From: Aliidiomarina minuta
GTDB taxonomy: Bacteria; Pseudomonadota; Gammaproteobacteria; Enterobacterales; Alteromonadaceae
Reading direction: 5' to 3'
NCBI RefSeq assembly: GCF_003987145.1
Contig: NZ_PIPL01000002.1
Location: 124,001-188,000 of the forward strand
Length of the DNA: 64,000 nucleotides
How positions within the stretch are numbered: the stretch's first letter is position 1; the number at the start of each line of letters is the position of its first letter. The notes beneath the pieces were generated by a model. That model was given only the letters and a program-made list of their open reading frames with translations. It did no database searches and was not told where the DNA came from. Positions 1 to 7,698 of this stretch are shown one piece after another. The translations under genes were made by a program, and so were the position numbers.

Positions 1-104
1 GCGATGATGACTGCCATGCGGATGACATTATGGGTGAGTGTTATGAAGTTATTCCTGTGACCATGCCATTTACGCTGCGTTTTAATTTTGAGGTTGTTCA
101 GTAA
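1..104 (+). CDS. 3' end of an unidentified protein (partial)
   Basis: The reading frame open from base 3 runs to a TAA at 102-104 and encodes about 33 residues ending in FNFEVVQ. It contains two cysteines in an acidic context (DDDCHADD, GECYE). The gene begins outside the window and I cannot assign a family. The frame is supported because the alternative frames stop by base 60 or earlier, and a new gene with a clear ribosome binding site starts shortly after. Confidence 0.45.
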   Translation, partial: DDDCHADDIMGECYEVIPVTMPFTLRFNFEVVQ

Positions 105-163
105 GGCAGTTTCTGTCACCCAATACAGGGTGAAAAAGAGCTCGCATTTTCTAGGAGGATACG

Positions 164-301
164 ATGGAAATTTTCGGTATTTTAGGTATGGTTTTTGGGA
201 TTTTGGGTTTCTCGTTTGCGCTTTCGACTGCTGATAAAGTTAAGAAACTCGAAGCGCAGCTGAAATCCTCTGGAGTTCTTAGTGAAACGGAAAAGCAATA
301 A
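164..301 (+). CDS. Small predicted membrane protein, 45 aa
   Basis: A short reading frame of 45 codons starts at an ATG preceded by the strong ribosome binding site AGGAGG at 153-158. The first 22 residues are hydrophobic with glycine spacing (IFGILGMVFGILGFSFAL), giving one predicted membrane segment. It is followed by a charged, probably cytoplasmic tail (DKVKKLEAQLK) that could form a short helix or coiled coil. The stop codon overlaps the purine-rich stretch in front of the next gene, so the two are probably cotranscribed. No family is recognised. Confidence 0.65.
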   Translation: MEIFGILGMVFGILGFSFALSTADKVKKLEAQLKSSGVLSETEKQ

Positions 302-315
302 GGGGTAGTTAAGGC

Positions 316-786
316 GTGCCTTTTGTAAACAGTTTTGAACTTAAAATCCCGCCAGCCTTGCTGGTCATTATAGTGGCGGTTGGGATGTGGATTTTGGCTT
401 TATTATTTCCACAATTGAATGTCCCCTTTACCGGTTCGGTCGGTGTAGCGACCGTTATTGCCTCCATAGGCATCGCAGTGGCAGTGCTGGGAGTTCTGGA
501 ATTCAGGAAGGCAGATACCACCGTTGATCCGCGCTTTCCCGATAGGTCCTCACAGTTGGTGGCGAGCGGCGTTTATCGTCTTAGCAGGAACCCGATGTAC
601 CTTGGATTTCTTCTTATATTGTTTGGATGGGCATGGTACCTGATGAGTTTGCTGGCATTTTTATGGCTGCCTTTATTTGTAGTCTATATGAACCGCTTTC
701 AGATCCAGCCTGAAGAAAGGTATATGGTGCATAAATTCGGCGAAGAATTTCATGCTTATACCGCCCGGGTGCGGCGCTGGATATAA
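316..786 (+). CDS. Isoprenylcysteine/phospholipid methyltransferase-family membrane protein
   Basis: A 156-residue integral membrane protein of the ICMT/PEMT-like methyltransferase family. It has hydrophobic segments near residues 13-33, 42-62 and 95-125. The hallmark region RLSRNPMYLGF lies near residues 88-98, and a C-terminal EERYMVHKFGEEFHAY motif supplies the Glu-Glu and Tyr typical of the S-adenosylmethionine-binding end. Bacterial members of this size usually have no proven substrate, so prenylcysteine methylation should not be assumed. The start is GTG at 316, with AGGGG at 301-305 as the likely ribosome binding site overlapping the stop of the upstream small gene. Confidence 0.75.
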   Translation: MPFVNSFELKIPPALLVIIVAVGMWILALLFPQLNVPFTGSVGVATVIASIGIAVAVLGVLEFRKADTTVDPRFPDRSSQLVASGVYRLSRNPMYLGFLLILFGWAWYLMSLLAFLWLPLFVVYMNRFQIQPEERYMVHKFGEEFHAYTARVRRWI

Positions 787-896
787 AAGCTGGCTGCTCA
801 TTGTCGATTTTGCTCTGCCTCAGTCGACTACCAGGTATGGGGCAAGTGCTCCATTATAAATAAACCTGGGTAATAGACCTTGAAGGGAGATATGCA

Positions 897-1814
897 ATGA
901 CCGCGACCAGACAAAAGATAGTTCCGCACTTGTGGTTCGAGACCGAGGCAAAAGAGGCGGCGGATTTTTACTGTTCTGTTTTTCCGCAATCAACCATTAC
1001 GAATACGACGACACTACACAACACGCCCTCAGGCGATTGCGATCTGGTGTCGTTTTCGTTGTCGGGATATTCATTTATGGCAATCAGTGCCGGACCTTTA
1101 TTTAAGTTTAATCCCTCGGTATCTTTTATGGTCAACTTTGATCCGTTGCAGGATGCAAACGCGAAGCAACGAATTGACGAGGTATGGGAGAAACTTTCCG
1201 AGGGCGGCAAGGTTCTGATGCCAATAGACAAATATCCATTCAGCGAACGTTATGGCTGGATTCAGGACAAATATGGCTTGTCCTGGCAGTTGATTTTAAC
1301 TAACCCTGACGGCGAAGTGCGGCCCTTCATTATTCCATCGCTGATGTTTGTTGGCGACCAGTACGCTAAGGTGGAAGAAGCTTCTGACTTCTATCTGGCT
1401 ACCTTTAAGGACAGCAAGCGCGGTGAAATGGTGCGTTATCCTGCTGGTATGGAACCGGATAAAGAAGGCACTGTGATGTTCACTGACTTTATGCTTGAAG
1501 GACAGTGGTTTGCGGCTATGGATAGCGCACGCGAGCATGATTTCGCATTTAACGAAGCGGTTTCTTTTATGGTGAATTGCGATAACCAGGAAGAGATAGA
1601 TTACTACTGGCAGAAACTCTCTGCGGTTGCCGAGGCAGAGCAATGTGGCTGGCTTAAAGATCAGTATGGCCTTTCCTGGCAGGTAGTTCCCAGAGTTTTG
1701 AACGAAATGCTGCAGGACCCTGAAAGGGTCGATCAGGTAACCCAGGCATTGCTTCAAATGAAGAAATTTAACCTTGCGGACTTGCATAAGATCTATGATG
1801 GTGAGCCTGCATAG
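897..1814 (+). CDS. Tandem VOC/PhnB-like domain protein
   Basis: A 305-residue protein with two PhnB-like vicinal-oxygen-chelate modules. The first covers about residues 5-145 (PHLWFETEAKEAADFYCSVF, later GWIQDKYGLSWQLI). The second covers about residues 150-285 (EEASDFYLATF, later GWLKDQYGLSWQVVP). The repeated GW(I/L)(Q/K)D(Q/K)YGLSWQ element makes the internal duplication obvious. Homologues are often named 3-demethylubiquinone methyltransferase-like, but they lack a methyltransferase fold and their function is unknown. GGGAGA just upstream of the ATG supports the start. The 3' end overlaps the convergent serine hydrolase by 22 nt. Confidence 0.8.
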   Translation: MTATRQKIVPHLWFETEAKEAADFYCSVFPQSTITNTTTLHNTPSGDCDLVSFSLSGYSFMAISAGPLFKFNPSVSFMVNFDPLQDANAKQRIDEVWEKLSEGGKVLMPIDKYPFSERYGWIQDKYGLSWQLILTNPDGEVRPFIIPSLMFVGDQYAKVEEASDFYLATFKDSKRGEMVRYPAGMEPDKEGTVMFTDFMLEGQWFAAMDSAREHDFAFNEAVSFMVNCDNQEEIDYYWQKLSAVAEAEQCGWLKDQYGLSWQVVPRVLNEMLQDPERVDQVTQALLQMKKFNLADLHKIYDGEPA

Positions 1815-2842
1815 CAGTCGCTGTTCAGTAGCCATTCTGCGAGATCAGCGATGCGGTGAGCCTGGGGATGCAAGCCTGACAGGTTAGAAAGCACGATCAC
1901 GCCTTTAGGTTGTTCGGGTTGGATAAGCACTGCGGAAGTAAAACCTCCAGTGGCACCGGTTTGTTCAAGCCAGGTGTTAGTGCTTGTTTGTTGAATAGAC
2001 CAGGCAAATCCGGAAGTCGGTTGATGGGGTTTCTGCATCAGGCTGGCTGCTAAATTTGAAGGCATTAACTGGGCTTGAACGAAGCGGACCACGTTATGCA
2101 GCGAGCTGTAAATACCCCCTGAACTCTGGAAAGCGGCGAAATCCCAGTACACAGTTTCGCTGCCATCCAGGTTCTGTCCGGTTACGAGATCAGGTTGTAA
2201 CTTGCGGCGTTGTAAACTTGTGCGGTTAAGTGCGTAGGGTTGAATAATATGCTTTCGCAGCAGTTCCCCGTAGGTTTGTCCGCTGGTGTTTTCCAGAGCG
2301 AGCCCTAGCATGGCATAACCAAGATTGGAGTAGCGATAGCCGTCTTCGGGTTCGCTTCGTGTTACTTCATATTGAAGGTAATTAAGCAGGCGTTCGGCGG
2401 TATAATCCTGAAATGGGTTGCTGTTAATGACCGGCATGTCGGTCAGGTCTGAAGGTAAAAAGGGAAGGCCAGAGCTGTGGGTAAGTAACCCCTGGAAAGT
2501 GATGCTGGCAGTATCACTGCTGAGACCTTCGAGATAATTACCTACAGCATCGCTGAGTTCTAATTGCCCCTCTATCGCGAGGTGCGCGGCGATATAAGCG
2601 GTATAAAGCTTAGTGACCGAACCTATCTCAAACACCGCGTTTTCGTTTTGAATTGACTCCCAGTCATTAGAGGTTTTGACGAAACCACCCGTTACTTTTT
2701 GCTCGGCATTGAAGCAGGCAATAGCCAGTTCAGTACCCGTTGGAGCCTCAATAAGAGTAGAGGTGGTCCGCTGCTCCCAGCTGGGGGCAGCGCAGCCTGA
2801 TAAAAACAGGGTAAGAAGTAGTGTGACGAGAAAACGCATCAT
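1793..2842 (-). CDS. Serine hydrolase (beta-lactamase family) lipoprotein
   Basis: A 349-residue member of the class C beta-lactamase/penicillin-binding-protein-like serine hydrolase family. The start used here is the ATG giving MMRFLVTLLL; an in-frame TTG six codons upstream is the alternative. The N-terminus is a lipoprotein signal with lipobox LSGC, so the protein is probably membrane-anchored. The catalytic Ser-x-x-Lys is SVTK in EIGSVTKLYTA, the Tyr-x-Asn motif is YSN in YRYSNLGYAMLG, and a C-terminal GATGGF stretch occupies the place of the third motif. Members include esterases and peptidases, and the substrate is unknown. A SoxR-like operator lies about 110 bp upstream, between this gene and soxR, with its promoter elements facing this gene. 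Confidence 0.8.
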   Translation of the reverse strand: MMRFLVTLLLTLFLSGCAAPSWEQRTTSTLIEAPTGTELAIACFNAEQKVTGGFVKTSNDWESIQNENAVFEIGSVTKLYTAYIAAHLAIEGQLELSDAVGNYLEGLSSDTASITFQGLLTHSSGLPFLPSDLTDMPVINSNPFQDYTAERLLNYLQYEVTRSEPEDGYRYSNLGYAMLGLALENTSGQTYGELLRKHIIQPYALNRTSLQRRKLQPDLVTGQNLDGSETVYWDFAAFQSSGGIYSSLHNVVRFVQAQLMPSNLAASLMQKPHQPTSGFAWSIQQTSTNTWLEQTGATGGFTSAVLIQPEQPKGVIVLSNLSGLHPQAHRIADLAEWLLNSDCYAGSPS

Positions 2843-2949
2843 ACTCTGTAATATAGGCAATCAGGCATTCTGTGGTAAAGCTTCATGTCTTAGATATTGC
2901 CGCCGGGTGCCGCCTGGTTCACTCCTGTGGTTTGTGGATTTCAGAAGCA

Positions 2950-2980
2950 AGGCTAATACTTAAACCTTTGTTTAAGTCAA
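2950..2980 (-). promoter_or_regulatory. SoxR-like operator between serine hydrolase and soxR
   Basis: A 20-bp inverted repeat with perfect 8-bp arms, ACTTAAAC and GTTTAAGT separated by CTTT, lies at 2958-2977. Read on the minus strand it is preceded by TTGACT (2975-2980), and a 19-nt spacer leads to a weak -10, TAGCCT (2950-2955). An over-long 19-nt spacer containing a dyad is the hallmark of promoters activated by MerR-family proteins. The core AGGTTTAAGT is shared with the operator before the RND pump at 12.6 kb. It may drive the serine hydrolase, autoregulate soxR, or both. SoxR binding is inferred. Confidence 0.55.
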
Positions 2981-3033
2981 AAGGTAAATTAAGGTATGTT
3001 AATAGTTCAGCGTTAAATACTTAGGAGCCACTC

Positions 3034-3522
3034 ATGCATGATGAAAATTATTACAAGGTTGAAGGTGCTGTATTAACTATCGGGCAAGTGGGAAAACGCA
3101 GTGGCGTAGCCGCTTCTGCATTGCGTTTCTACGAAAAAAAAGGGCTGATCAAAAGCATTCGTAATGCAGGGGGGCAACGGCGTTATTCTCGTGAGGTGTT
3201 GCGCCGGGTCGCTGTCATCAAAACAGCACAGCGTCTGGGCATGCCGTTAGGAGAAATCGCGGCTGCTTTCTCCGATTTACCAGAGCGGCGAACGGCCACT
3301 ATGGAAGACTGGCTCCAGCTGTCGAGTAACTGGCGCAAAAACCTAGATGCGCGTATCGAACGCCTTTCATTGTTAAGAAACCAATTAGACGACTGCATAG
3401 GCTGTGGCTGCCTGTCACTTAAATGCTGCCCACTACGCAACCCCCATGACGTTGCAGCAGAGGAAGGACCCGGTGCATTATTATTTGAACAGCCGCCTGC
3501 TAAGGAAGATATTGCAACTTAA
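3034..3522 (+). CDS. soxR: Redox-sensing MerR-family activator SoxR
   Basis: A 162-residue MerR-family protein. A winged-helix DNA-binding domain fills residues 14-80 (LTIGQVGKRSGVAASALRFYE). A dimerisation helix follows, then the SoxR iron-sulfur motif CIGCGC with Cys121, Cys124, Cys126 and Cys132, matching the C-x2-C-x-C-x5-C spacing of the [2Fe-2S] sensor; Cys131 is an extra cysteine. The signature CPLRNP follows. SoxR activates target promoters when the cluster is oxidised by redox-cycling compounds. No soxS is visible here. In many non-enteric bacteria SoxR acts directly on efflux and redox genes, which fits the operators seen in this window. The ribosome binding site TTAGGAG precedes the ATG. 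Confidence 0.93.
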   Translation: MHDENYYKVEGAVLTIGQVGKRSGVAASALRFYEKKGLIKSIRNAGGQRRYSREVLRRVAVIKTAQRLGMPLGEIAAAFSDLPERRTATMEDWLQLSSNWRKNLDARIERLSLLRNQLDDCIGCGCLSLKCCPLRNPHDVAAEEGPGALLFEQPPAKEDIAT

Positions 3523-3638
3523 CATTTCCAGTACTTACATTCCCTTTAATAAATTTACGCTGTGTTTTCTTTTTCTTGTCGGACAAAAATTAACCAGTCA
3601 TTAATACTTAAGTTATATCCTGTTTAAGAGTAAAGAGT

Positions 3639-3917
3639 ATGACTGACACACCGCAAGTTGAATTAGCAAAATTGCACGAAGAGTTTCCCATTCTCAATGA
3701 TCTCGAAGGCACGCTGATTTTTCGTATCAATGAGGGAGAGTCGAAACCTGAAAAAATGGTATGGAATCTTGATGCAATGTTTCAGCGACACCTGGCCAGG
3801 CTTGGTATAACAGAACGTTTGCAACATTTTTTGGCGTATCTGGTCAGGTATCAGGAGGGTTCCAGCTGCGAAGGTAAAATTGAGTTTGAACGCGGCCGTT
3901 TCCGGGTGAGTTTCTGA
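3639..3917 (+). CDS. Uncharacterised 92-aa protein
   Basis: A 92-residue, probably soluble protein starting MTDTPQVELAKLH and ending FERGRFRVSF, with no membrane segment or signal peptide. A weak purine stretch (AAGAG) precedes the ATG. I do not recognise the family. It lies between soxR and a decayed oxidase 3' end, and its last codons overlap the region where that remnant frame begins. It could be a genuine small gene that inserted at or replaced the start of the old oxidase, or a spurious frame, although its composition looks protein-like. Confidence 0.5.
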   Translation: MTDTPQVELAKLHEEFPILNDLEGTLIFRINEGESKPEKMVWNLDAMFQRHLARLGITERLQHFLAYLVRYQEGSSCEGKIEFERGRFRVSF

Positions 3918-4135
3918 CGCTAACACCAGCATTTAGCTGGGGTGGTACCTTTGCTGAAACTGAAGACGGTTTGCCTTTTTTTGGTGAACATCCGCAGTAT
4001 GGTTCACGAGTGCAGTTCGCAATGGCTTATGGTGGCAACGGTATCAGTTACAGCATGATAGGTGCGGGTTTATTGCGAGCTAATATTGAAGGCCGGCCGC
4101 ATGCGCTGGCCGAGTTATTTAGCTTGACGGGCTGA
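3914..4135 (+). pseudogene. 3' remnant of a DadA-like FAD-dependent amino acid oxidase
   Basis: In the frame ending at TGA 4133-4135 the translation includes FSWGGTFAETEDGLPFFG, FAMAYGGNGISYSMIGA and LLRANIEGRPHALAELFSL. This is the C-terminal end of glycine/D-amino-acid oxidase (DAO) family proteins, including the FAD-contacting GGNG stretch. There is no start codon or N-terminal FAD-binding GxGxxG region upstream: the preceding 280 bp code in another frame for an unrelated 92-aa protein. Only about 70 residues of a roughly 400-residue enzyme remain, so this is a gene fragment. The surviving residues are intact and free of stops, which suggests fairly recent loss. Confidence 0.75.
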
Positions 4136-4208
4136 CAGTTGTTGTCGAAAAGAATGCTCGCCATCCGACTAAGGTATGGATGCCGTTTTCATGAGAAGGA
4201 TCTGAATC

Positions 4209-4760
4209 ATGGCGCATGTGATTTATTCGATAAACACGACTGTAAATGGCTTATGTCATCATCTGGATAGTGTGGTTGACGAGGCTCACCTTGAGTATGC
4301 TATCAACCTGACTTTATCCGCTGAAGCGTTAATACTTGGGCGCACTACTTTTGATTTGTTTATGGAGTTCTGGCCTGGTGCTGTGGAACGAAGTGAATTG
4401 CCAGTGATGACGCAGGCCTTAGCCAGAGCTTTTAACGCTATTGCAAAGTTTGTGGTTACAAGTCGGACCGCTGAATTATGCTGGAATAATTCCCGTCTGT
4501 TATCTGACCTGGACCAGGTGGCTTCATTGCTGCAAAAGTCGACAGGCAGGGTAGTTGTCTTCGGCAGCCCGGGCCTAGCTACCAGTATGCTTACTAAAGG
4601 GCTGGTGAACGAAATCCACATTTTGGCGCAACCCTTTATTGGGGTCGCCGGGCCTCAGGTTTTTAAAGGTCTGGCGAAACGAACGAACCTGAGCCTTCTA
4701 GGCTCAGACTCGCTGCCGGCAGGTTCCGTGTTGCTTCGTTATGGCGTTAATAACGGCTAA
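4209..4760 (+). CDS. RibD C-terminal/dihydrofolate reductase-like protein
   Basis: A 183-residue protein of the RibD C-terminal domain family, whose fold resembles dihydrofolate reductase. It begins MAHVIYSINTTVNG, has LILGRTTFDLF near residue 42, and a nucleotide-binding-like VVVFGSPGLATSML segment near residue 118. It ends with the usual EIHILAQPFIGVAGPQVF block. Stand-alone members are presumed NAD(P)H-dependent reductases of unknown substrate; this one is not linked to riboflavin genes. AAGGA at 4197-4201 is the ribosome binding site. The gene is convergent with copA. Confidence 0.8.
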   Translation: MAHVIYSINTTVNGLCHHLDSVVDEAHLEYAINLTLSAEALILGRTTFDLFMEFWPGAVERSELPVMTQALARAFNAIAKFVVTSRTAELCWNNSRLLSDLDQVASLLQKSTGRVVVFGSPGLATSMLTKGLVNEIHILAQPFIGVAGPQVFKGLAKRTNLSLLGSDSLPAGSVLLRYGVNNG

Positions 4761-4775
4761 CCCTGCAGCCATAGA

Positions 4776-7238
4776 TTAATACTGGCTCTTAAATCCTTTC
4801 AGTCTTAAGGCATTGGTTAACACAAAAATACTGGATAAGGCCATAGCCGCTGCTGCGAGCATGGGGGATAGCAAAATGCCGTACCAGGGATACAGAATGC
4901 CAGCAGCGACCGGAATTAATGCCGTGTTGTAAGCAAAAGCCCAGAACAGGTTCTGGCGTATATTACGTAAGGTGGCGCGGCTGATAGCAAAGGCATTCAC
5001 CACACCGCGTAAGTCGTCACGCATGAGCACCACATCTGCAGACTCAATAGCAATATCAGTGCCGGTACCTACGGCAATGCCGACATTGGCTTCGGCCAAA
5101 GCGGGTGCGTCGTTAATGCCATCACCAACAAATGTAATGTCCCCATATTGCTGACGAAGTGTTTTTACGGCTGCTACTTTGCCGTCGGGCATGACTTCGG
5201 CCATAACCTCATCTATGCCCAGGGTGTCTGCGATAGCTTCTGCAGTACGGCGGTTGTCACCAGTTACCATAGCGACTTTAAGGCCTAGTTTATGAAAAGC
5301 TTTGACCGCGTCAACGGAGCCTTCGCGCAGGGTGTCGGCGACGGTTATAATAGCGACGGTTTTACCATCCAGGGCTACATACAGGGGCGTTTTACCCTGG
5401 TCAGATAATTGTGCGGCGGTGTGCTTAAACTCGGCTAAATCGTAACCCAGCTTTTGCAGATAACGATCAGCCCCTATTTCCAGACGATGTCCCTGCGTGC
5501 TGGCCTGCACGCCCATACCCGCGTGAGCATTAAACTCAGTCACTTCAGGTAATTGCAGTTGGCGTGCTTTAGCCGCTTTGACGATGGCCTGGGCAATCGG
5601 GTGTTCGGAGTTATCTTCAACGGCTGCGACCATGGCCAACAACTCATTTTCATTAATACCCCCAGTCACCTGATAATCGGTCATTTCCGGTTTGCCTTTG
5701 GTCAGGGTGCCGGTTTTATCCAGGGCTATCACCGAAGCATTACGCAGGGTTTGCAGGGCTTCTCCTTTACGAAATAGCACGCCTTGTTCGGCAGCACGAC
5801 CAGTCCCCACCATGATAGAAACCGGCGTTGCCAGCCCCATGGCGCAAGGGCAGGCGATAATCAATACGGCCACGGCGTTGACAACCGCGAAGGTAAGGGC
5901 TGGCACAGGTCCAAACCACAGCCAGACAGCAAAGGTCAGCAATGCCATTAGTATTACTACAGGAACAAATACGGCGGTGACTTTATCGACCAGTGCCTGT
6001 ACGGGCAGACGTGCGCCCTGAGCCTGTTCTACCATGCGAATAATCTGTGCCAGCACACTATCAGCACCCACTTTACTGGCGGTAATGGTTAATAGGCCGT
6101 TTTTATTCACAGTGCCGCCCACCACGTCATCGCCTGGTTTTTTCTCAATCGGTATGGGTTCGCCGGTGAGCATGGACTCGTCTACCCAGGAGTTGCCGTC
6201 GGTAACCTTGCCATCGACGGCAATGCGTTCGCCGGGCTTGACCACTACCTGATCGTTTTCTACTACTTCGTCCAGAGAAATGTCCTGGGTTTTTCCATCG
6301 CGCCGTACTCGAGCGGTTTTTGCCTGCATGCCCATGAGTCGTTTAATGGCATCGCCGGTGCGGCCTTTTGCCCGGGCTTCAAGGTAACGCCCGAGCAATA
6401 TCAGCGTGACAATAACGGCTGCGGCTTCAAAATAAACGTGTTGGGTGCCTGCGGGTAGAACCTGTGGCAAGAAGAGCGCGACAATCGAAAATAGCCAGGC
6501 AGCGGACGTGCCTAATGCCACCAGCGAATTCATATCGGGTGCGCCTTTAAAGAGTGCCGGGAAACCAATACGATAAAAGCGCCGTCCAGGGCCTGCTAAG
6601 ACAGCAGTGGTTAAGACAAATTGCAGCGTCCAGCTCGCGGTCTGTCCAAGGTTTGCCATTAACCAGTGGTGCATGGGCGGAATAAAGTGACTGCCCATTT
6701 CAATAATGAAAACGGGTAAGGTTAATAAAGCGGCTAACCAGAAGGAACGCTTGAGATCCTGTTGCTCCTGCTCTTTGTGGTTGTCAGCTTCCTTTGTCGA
6801 ACTGTCATGGGTTTTGGCGTCGTAACCGGCGCCACGTACCGCTGCAATCAGCTGCTGGGAAGTGATTGCGCCTTGAATGAACTCTACAGACGCCTGTTCG
6901 GACGCCAGGTTGACTGAGGCGTTAATTACGCCGTGTTGTTTTTGCAGGGATTTCTCTACCCGGCCAACGCAGGACGCGCAATTCATACCAAAAAGATCCA
7001 ACCTGAGGGTGCGGGTCCGGGCCGGGTAGCCGGCTTTTTTGAGGGCATTCAGGGGCCCGTTCAGGTCGCCGCCTTCAGCCAGGGTGACAATGGCACTCTC
7101 GCTGGCCAGATTGACGCTGGCGCTCTGTACTCCCGCTGTTTCTCGCAGTGCTTTTTCAGCACGCCCGACGCAGGAAGCGCAATTCAAACCGCTGAGTGAA
7201 AGACGAACTTCTGTATTGGCTGACTGTTTACCCGACAT
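4776..7238 (-). CDS. copA: Copper-exporting P1B-type ATPase CopA
   Basis: An 820-residue P1B-type ATPase that pumps Cu(I) out of the cytoplasm. It has two N-terminal heavy-metal-binding domains with GLNCASC (Cys20/Cys23) and GMNCASC motifs. The transmembrane copper site is CPC in IIACPCAMGLATP. Catalytic motifs are the phosphorylation site DKTGTLTKG, SEHPIAQ, and hinge GDGINDAPAL; the TGEP actuator motif is present in MLTGEPIPIEKK. The ATG at 7238 is preferred over an upstream TTG because GGGAGG lies just before it. The gene follows cueR on the same strand and has its own CueR-type promoter in the 65-bp gap. Confidence 0.95.
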   Translation of the reverse strand: MSGKQSANTEVRLSLSGLNCASCVGRAEKALRETAGVQSASVNLASESAIVTLAEGGDLNGPLNALKKAGYPARTRTLRLDLFGMNCASCVGRVEKSLQKQHGVINASVNLASEQASVEFIQGAITSQQLIAAVRGAGYDAKTHDSSTKEADNHKEQEQQDLKRSFWLAALLTLPVFIIEMGSHFIPPMHHWLMANLGQTASWTLQFVLTTAVLAGPGRRFYRIGFPALFKGAPDMNSLVALGTSAAWLFSIVALFLPQVLPAGTQHVYFEAAAVIVTLILLGRYLEARAKGRTGDAIKRLMGMQAKTARVRRDGKTQDISLDEVVENDQVVVKPGERIAVDGKVTDGNSWVDESMLTGEPIPIEKKPGDDVVGGTVNKNGLLTITASKVGADSVLAQIIRMVEQAQGARLPVQALVDKVTAVFVPVVILMALLTFAVWLWFGPVPALTFAVVNAVAVLIIACPCAMGLATPVSIMVGTGRAAEQGVLFRKGEALQTLRNASVIALDKTGTLTKGKPEMTDYQVTGGINENELLAMVAAVEDNSEHPIAQAIVKAAKARQLQLPEVTEFNAHAGMGVQASTQGHRLEIGADRYLQKLGYDLAEFKHTAAQLSDQGKTPLYVALDGKTVAIITVADTLREGSVDAVKAFHKLGLKVAMVTGDNRRTAEAIADTLGIDEVMAEVMPDGKVAAVKTLRQQYGDITFVGDGINDAPALAEANVGIAVGTGTDIAIESADVVLMRDDLRGVVNAFAISRATLRNIRQNLFWAFAYNTALIPVAAGILYPWYGILLSPMLAAAAMALSSIFVLTNALRLKGFKSQY

Positions 7239-7267
7239 TCTAACCTCCCGCAATGACTTCAGCCGTC

Positions 7268-7298
7268 AGTATCATCCTTACCATAGTGTCAGGGTCAA
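7268..7298 (-). promoter_or_regulatory. CueR-type copA promoter and operator
   Basis: On the minus strand TTGACC (7293-7298) and GATACT (7268-7273) are separated by exactly 19 nt that begin CTGACACTATGGTAAGG. The 19-nt spacer and the imperfect ACC...GGT-type dyad are typical of CueR-activated copper promoters. The site starts 5 bp after the cueR stop codon and about 30 bp before the copA start, so copper-loaded CueR should raise copA independently of the upstream operon promoter. Confidence 0.85.
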
Positions 7299-7302
7299 GC
7301 CA

Positions 7303-7698
7303 TTATGGTGGAGGATTTTCCAGCGAGTGCAGAATAGGGCAGGCCGGGTCGTCATCGCCTTTGCAGGCTTCAATCATGGACTGCAGAGTGCTTTTCATTG
7401 CTTCCAGTTCGTGCAGCTTGTTATTCACTTCATGCAAATGCTGCTCCGCAACCTGTTTAACTTCACGGCTGGAACGGTTTGAATTCTGCCAAAGCTGCAA
7501 CAACTCAGCAATTTGCGGAATTGAAAAGTCGAGCAGACGAGCCTGGCGAATAAAACAAAGCTGCTCAATATTATGCTCGTTGTATAGTCGGTAGCCCGCT
7601 TCACTGCGACCTGCTGGGCTAAATAACCCCTGCGCTTCGTAGTGGCGGATCATTTTACTGCTCAGCCCGGTACGCTGAGCTACTTCACCGATATTCAT
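7303..7698 (-). CDS. cueR: Copper-responsive MerR-family activator CueR
   Basis: A 131-residue MerR-family regulator. The N-terminal winged helix (MNIGEVAQRTGLSSKMIRHYE) is followed by a long dimerisation helix and a metal-binding loop with Cys112 and Cys120 in CKGDDDPAC. The spacing of seven residues, and the numbering, agree with the Cu(I)-binding cysteines of CueR. Ser77, the residue associated with selectivity for monovalent ions, is also present. The ATG overlaps the stop of the upstream flavodoxin-like gene (ATGA), so cueR is translated from the pump transcript as well as any local promoter. It probably activates copA through the operator immediately downstream. Confidence 0.93.
   Translation of the reverse strand: MNIGEVAQRTGLSSKMIRHYEAQGLFSPAGRSEAGYRLYNEHNIEQLCFIRQARLLDFSIPQIAELLQLWQNSNRSSREVKQVAEQHLHEVNNKLHELEAMKSTLQSMIEACKGDDDPACPILHSLENPPP

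Noticed and set aside
1296..1835. Minus-strand open frame of 179 codons across the VOC gene
   Set aside because: It lies opposite a clear tandem-domain gene, its translation looks random, and its 3' neighbour uses a different frame.
2676..2963. Plus-strand open frame of 95 codons over the start of the serine hydrolase and the SoxR-like operator
   Set aside because: It is antisense to a well-supported gene and has no ribosome binding site or recognisable domain.
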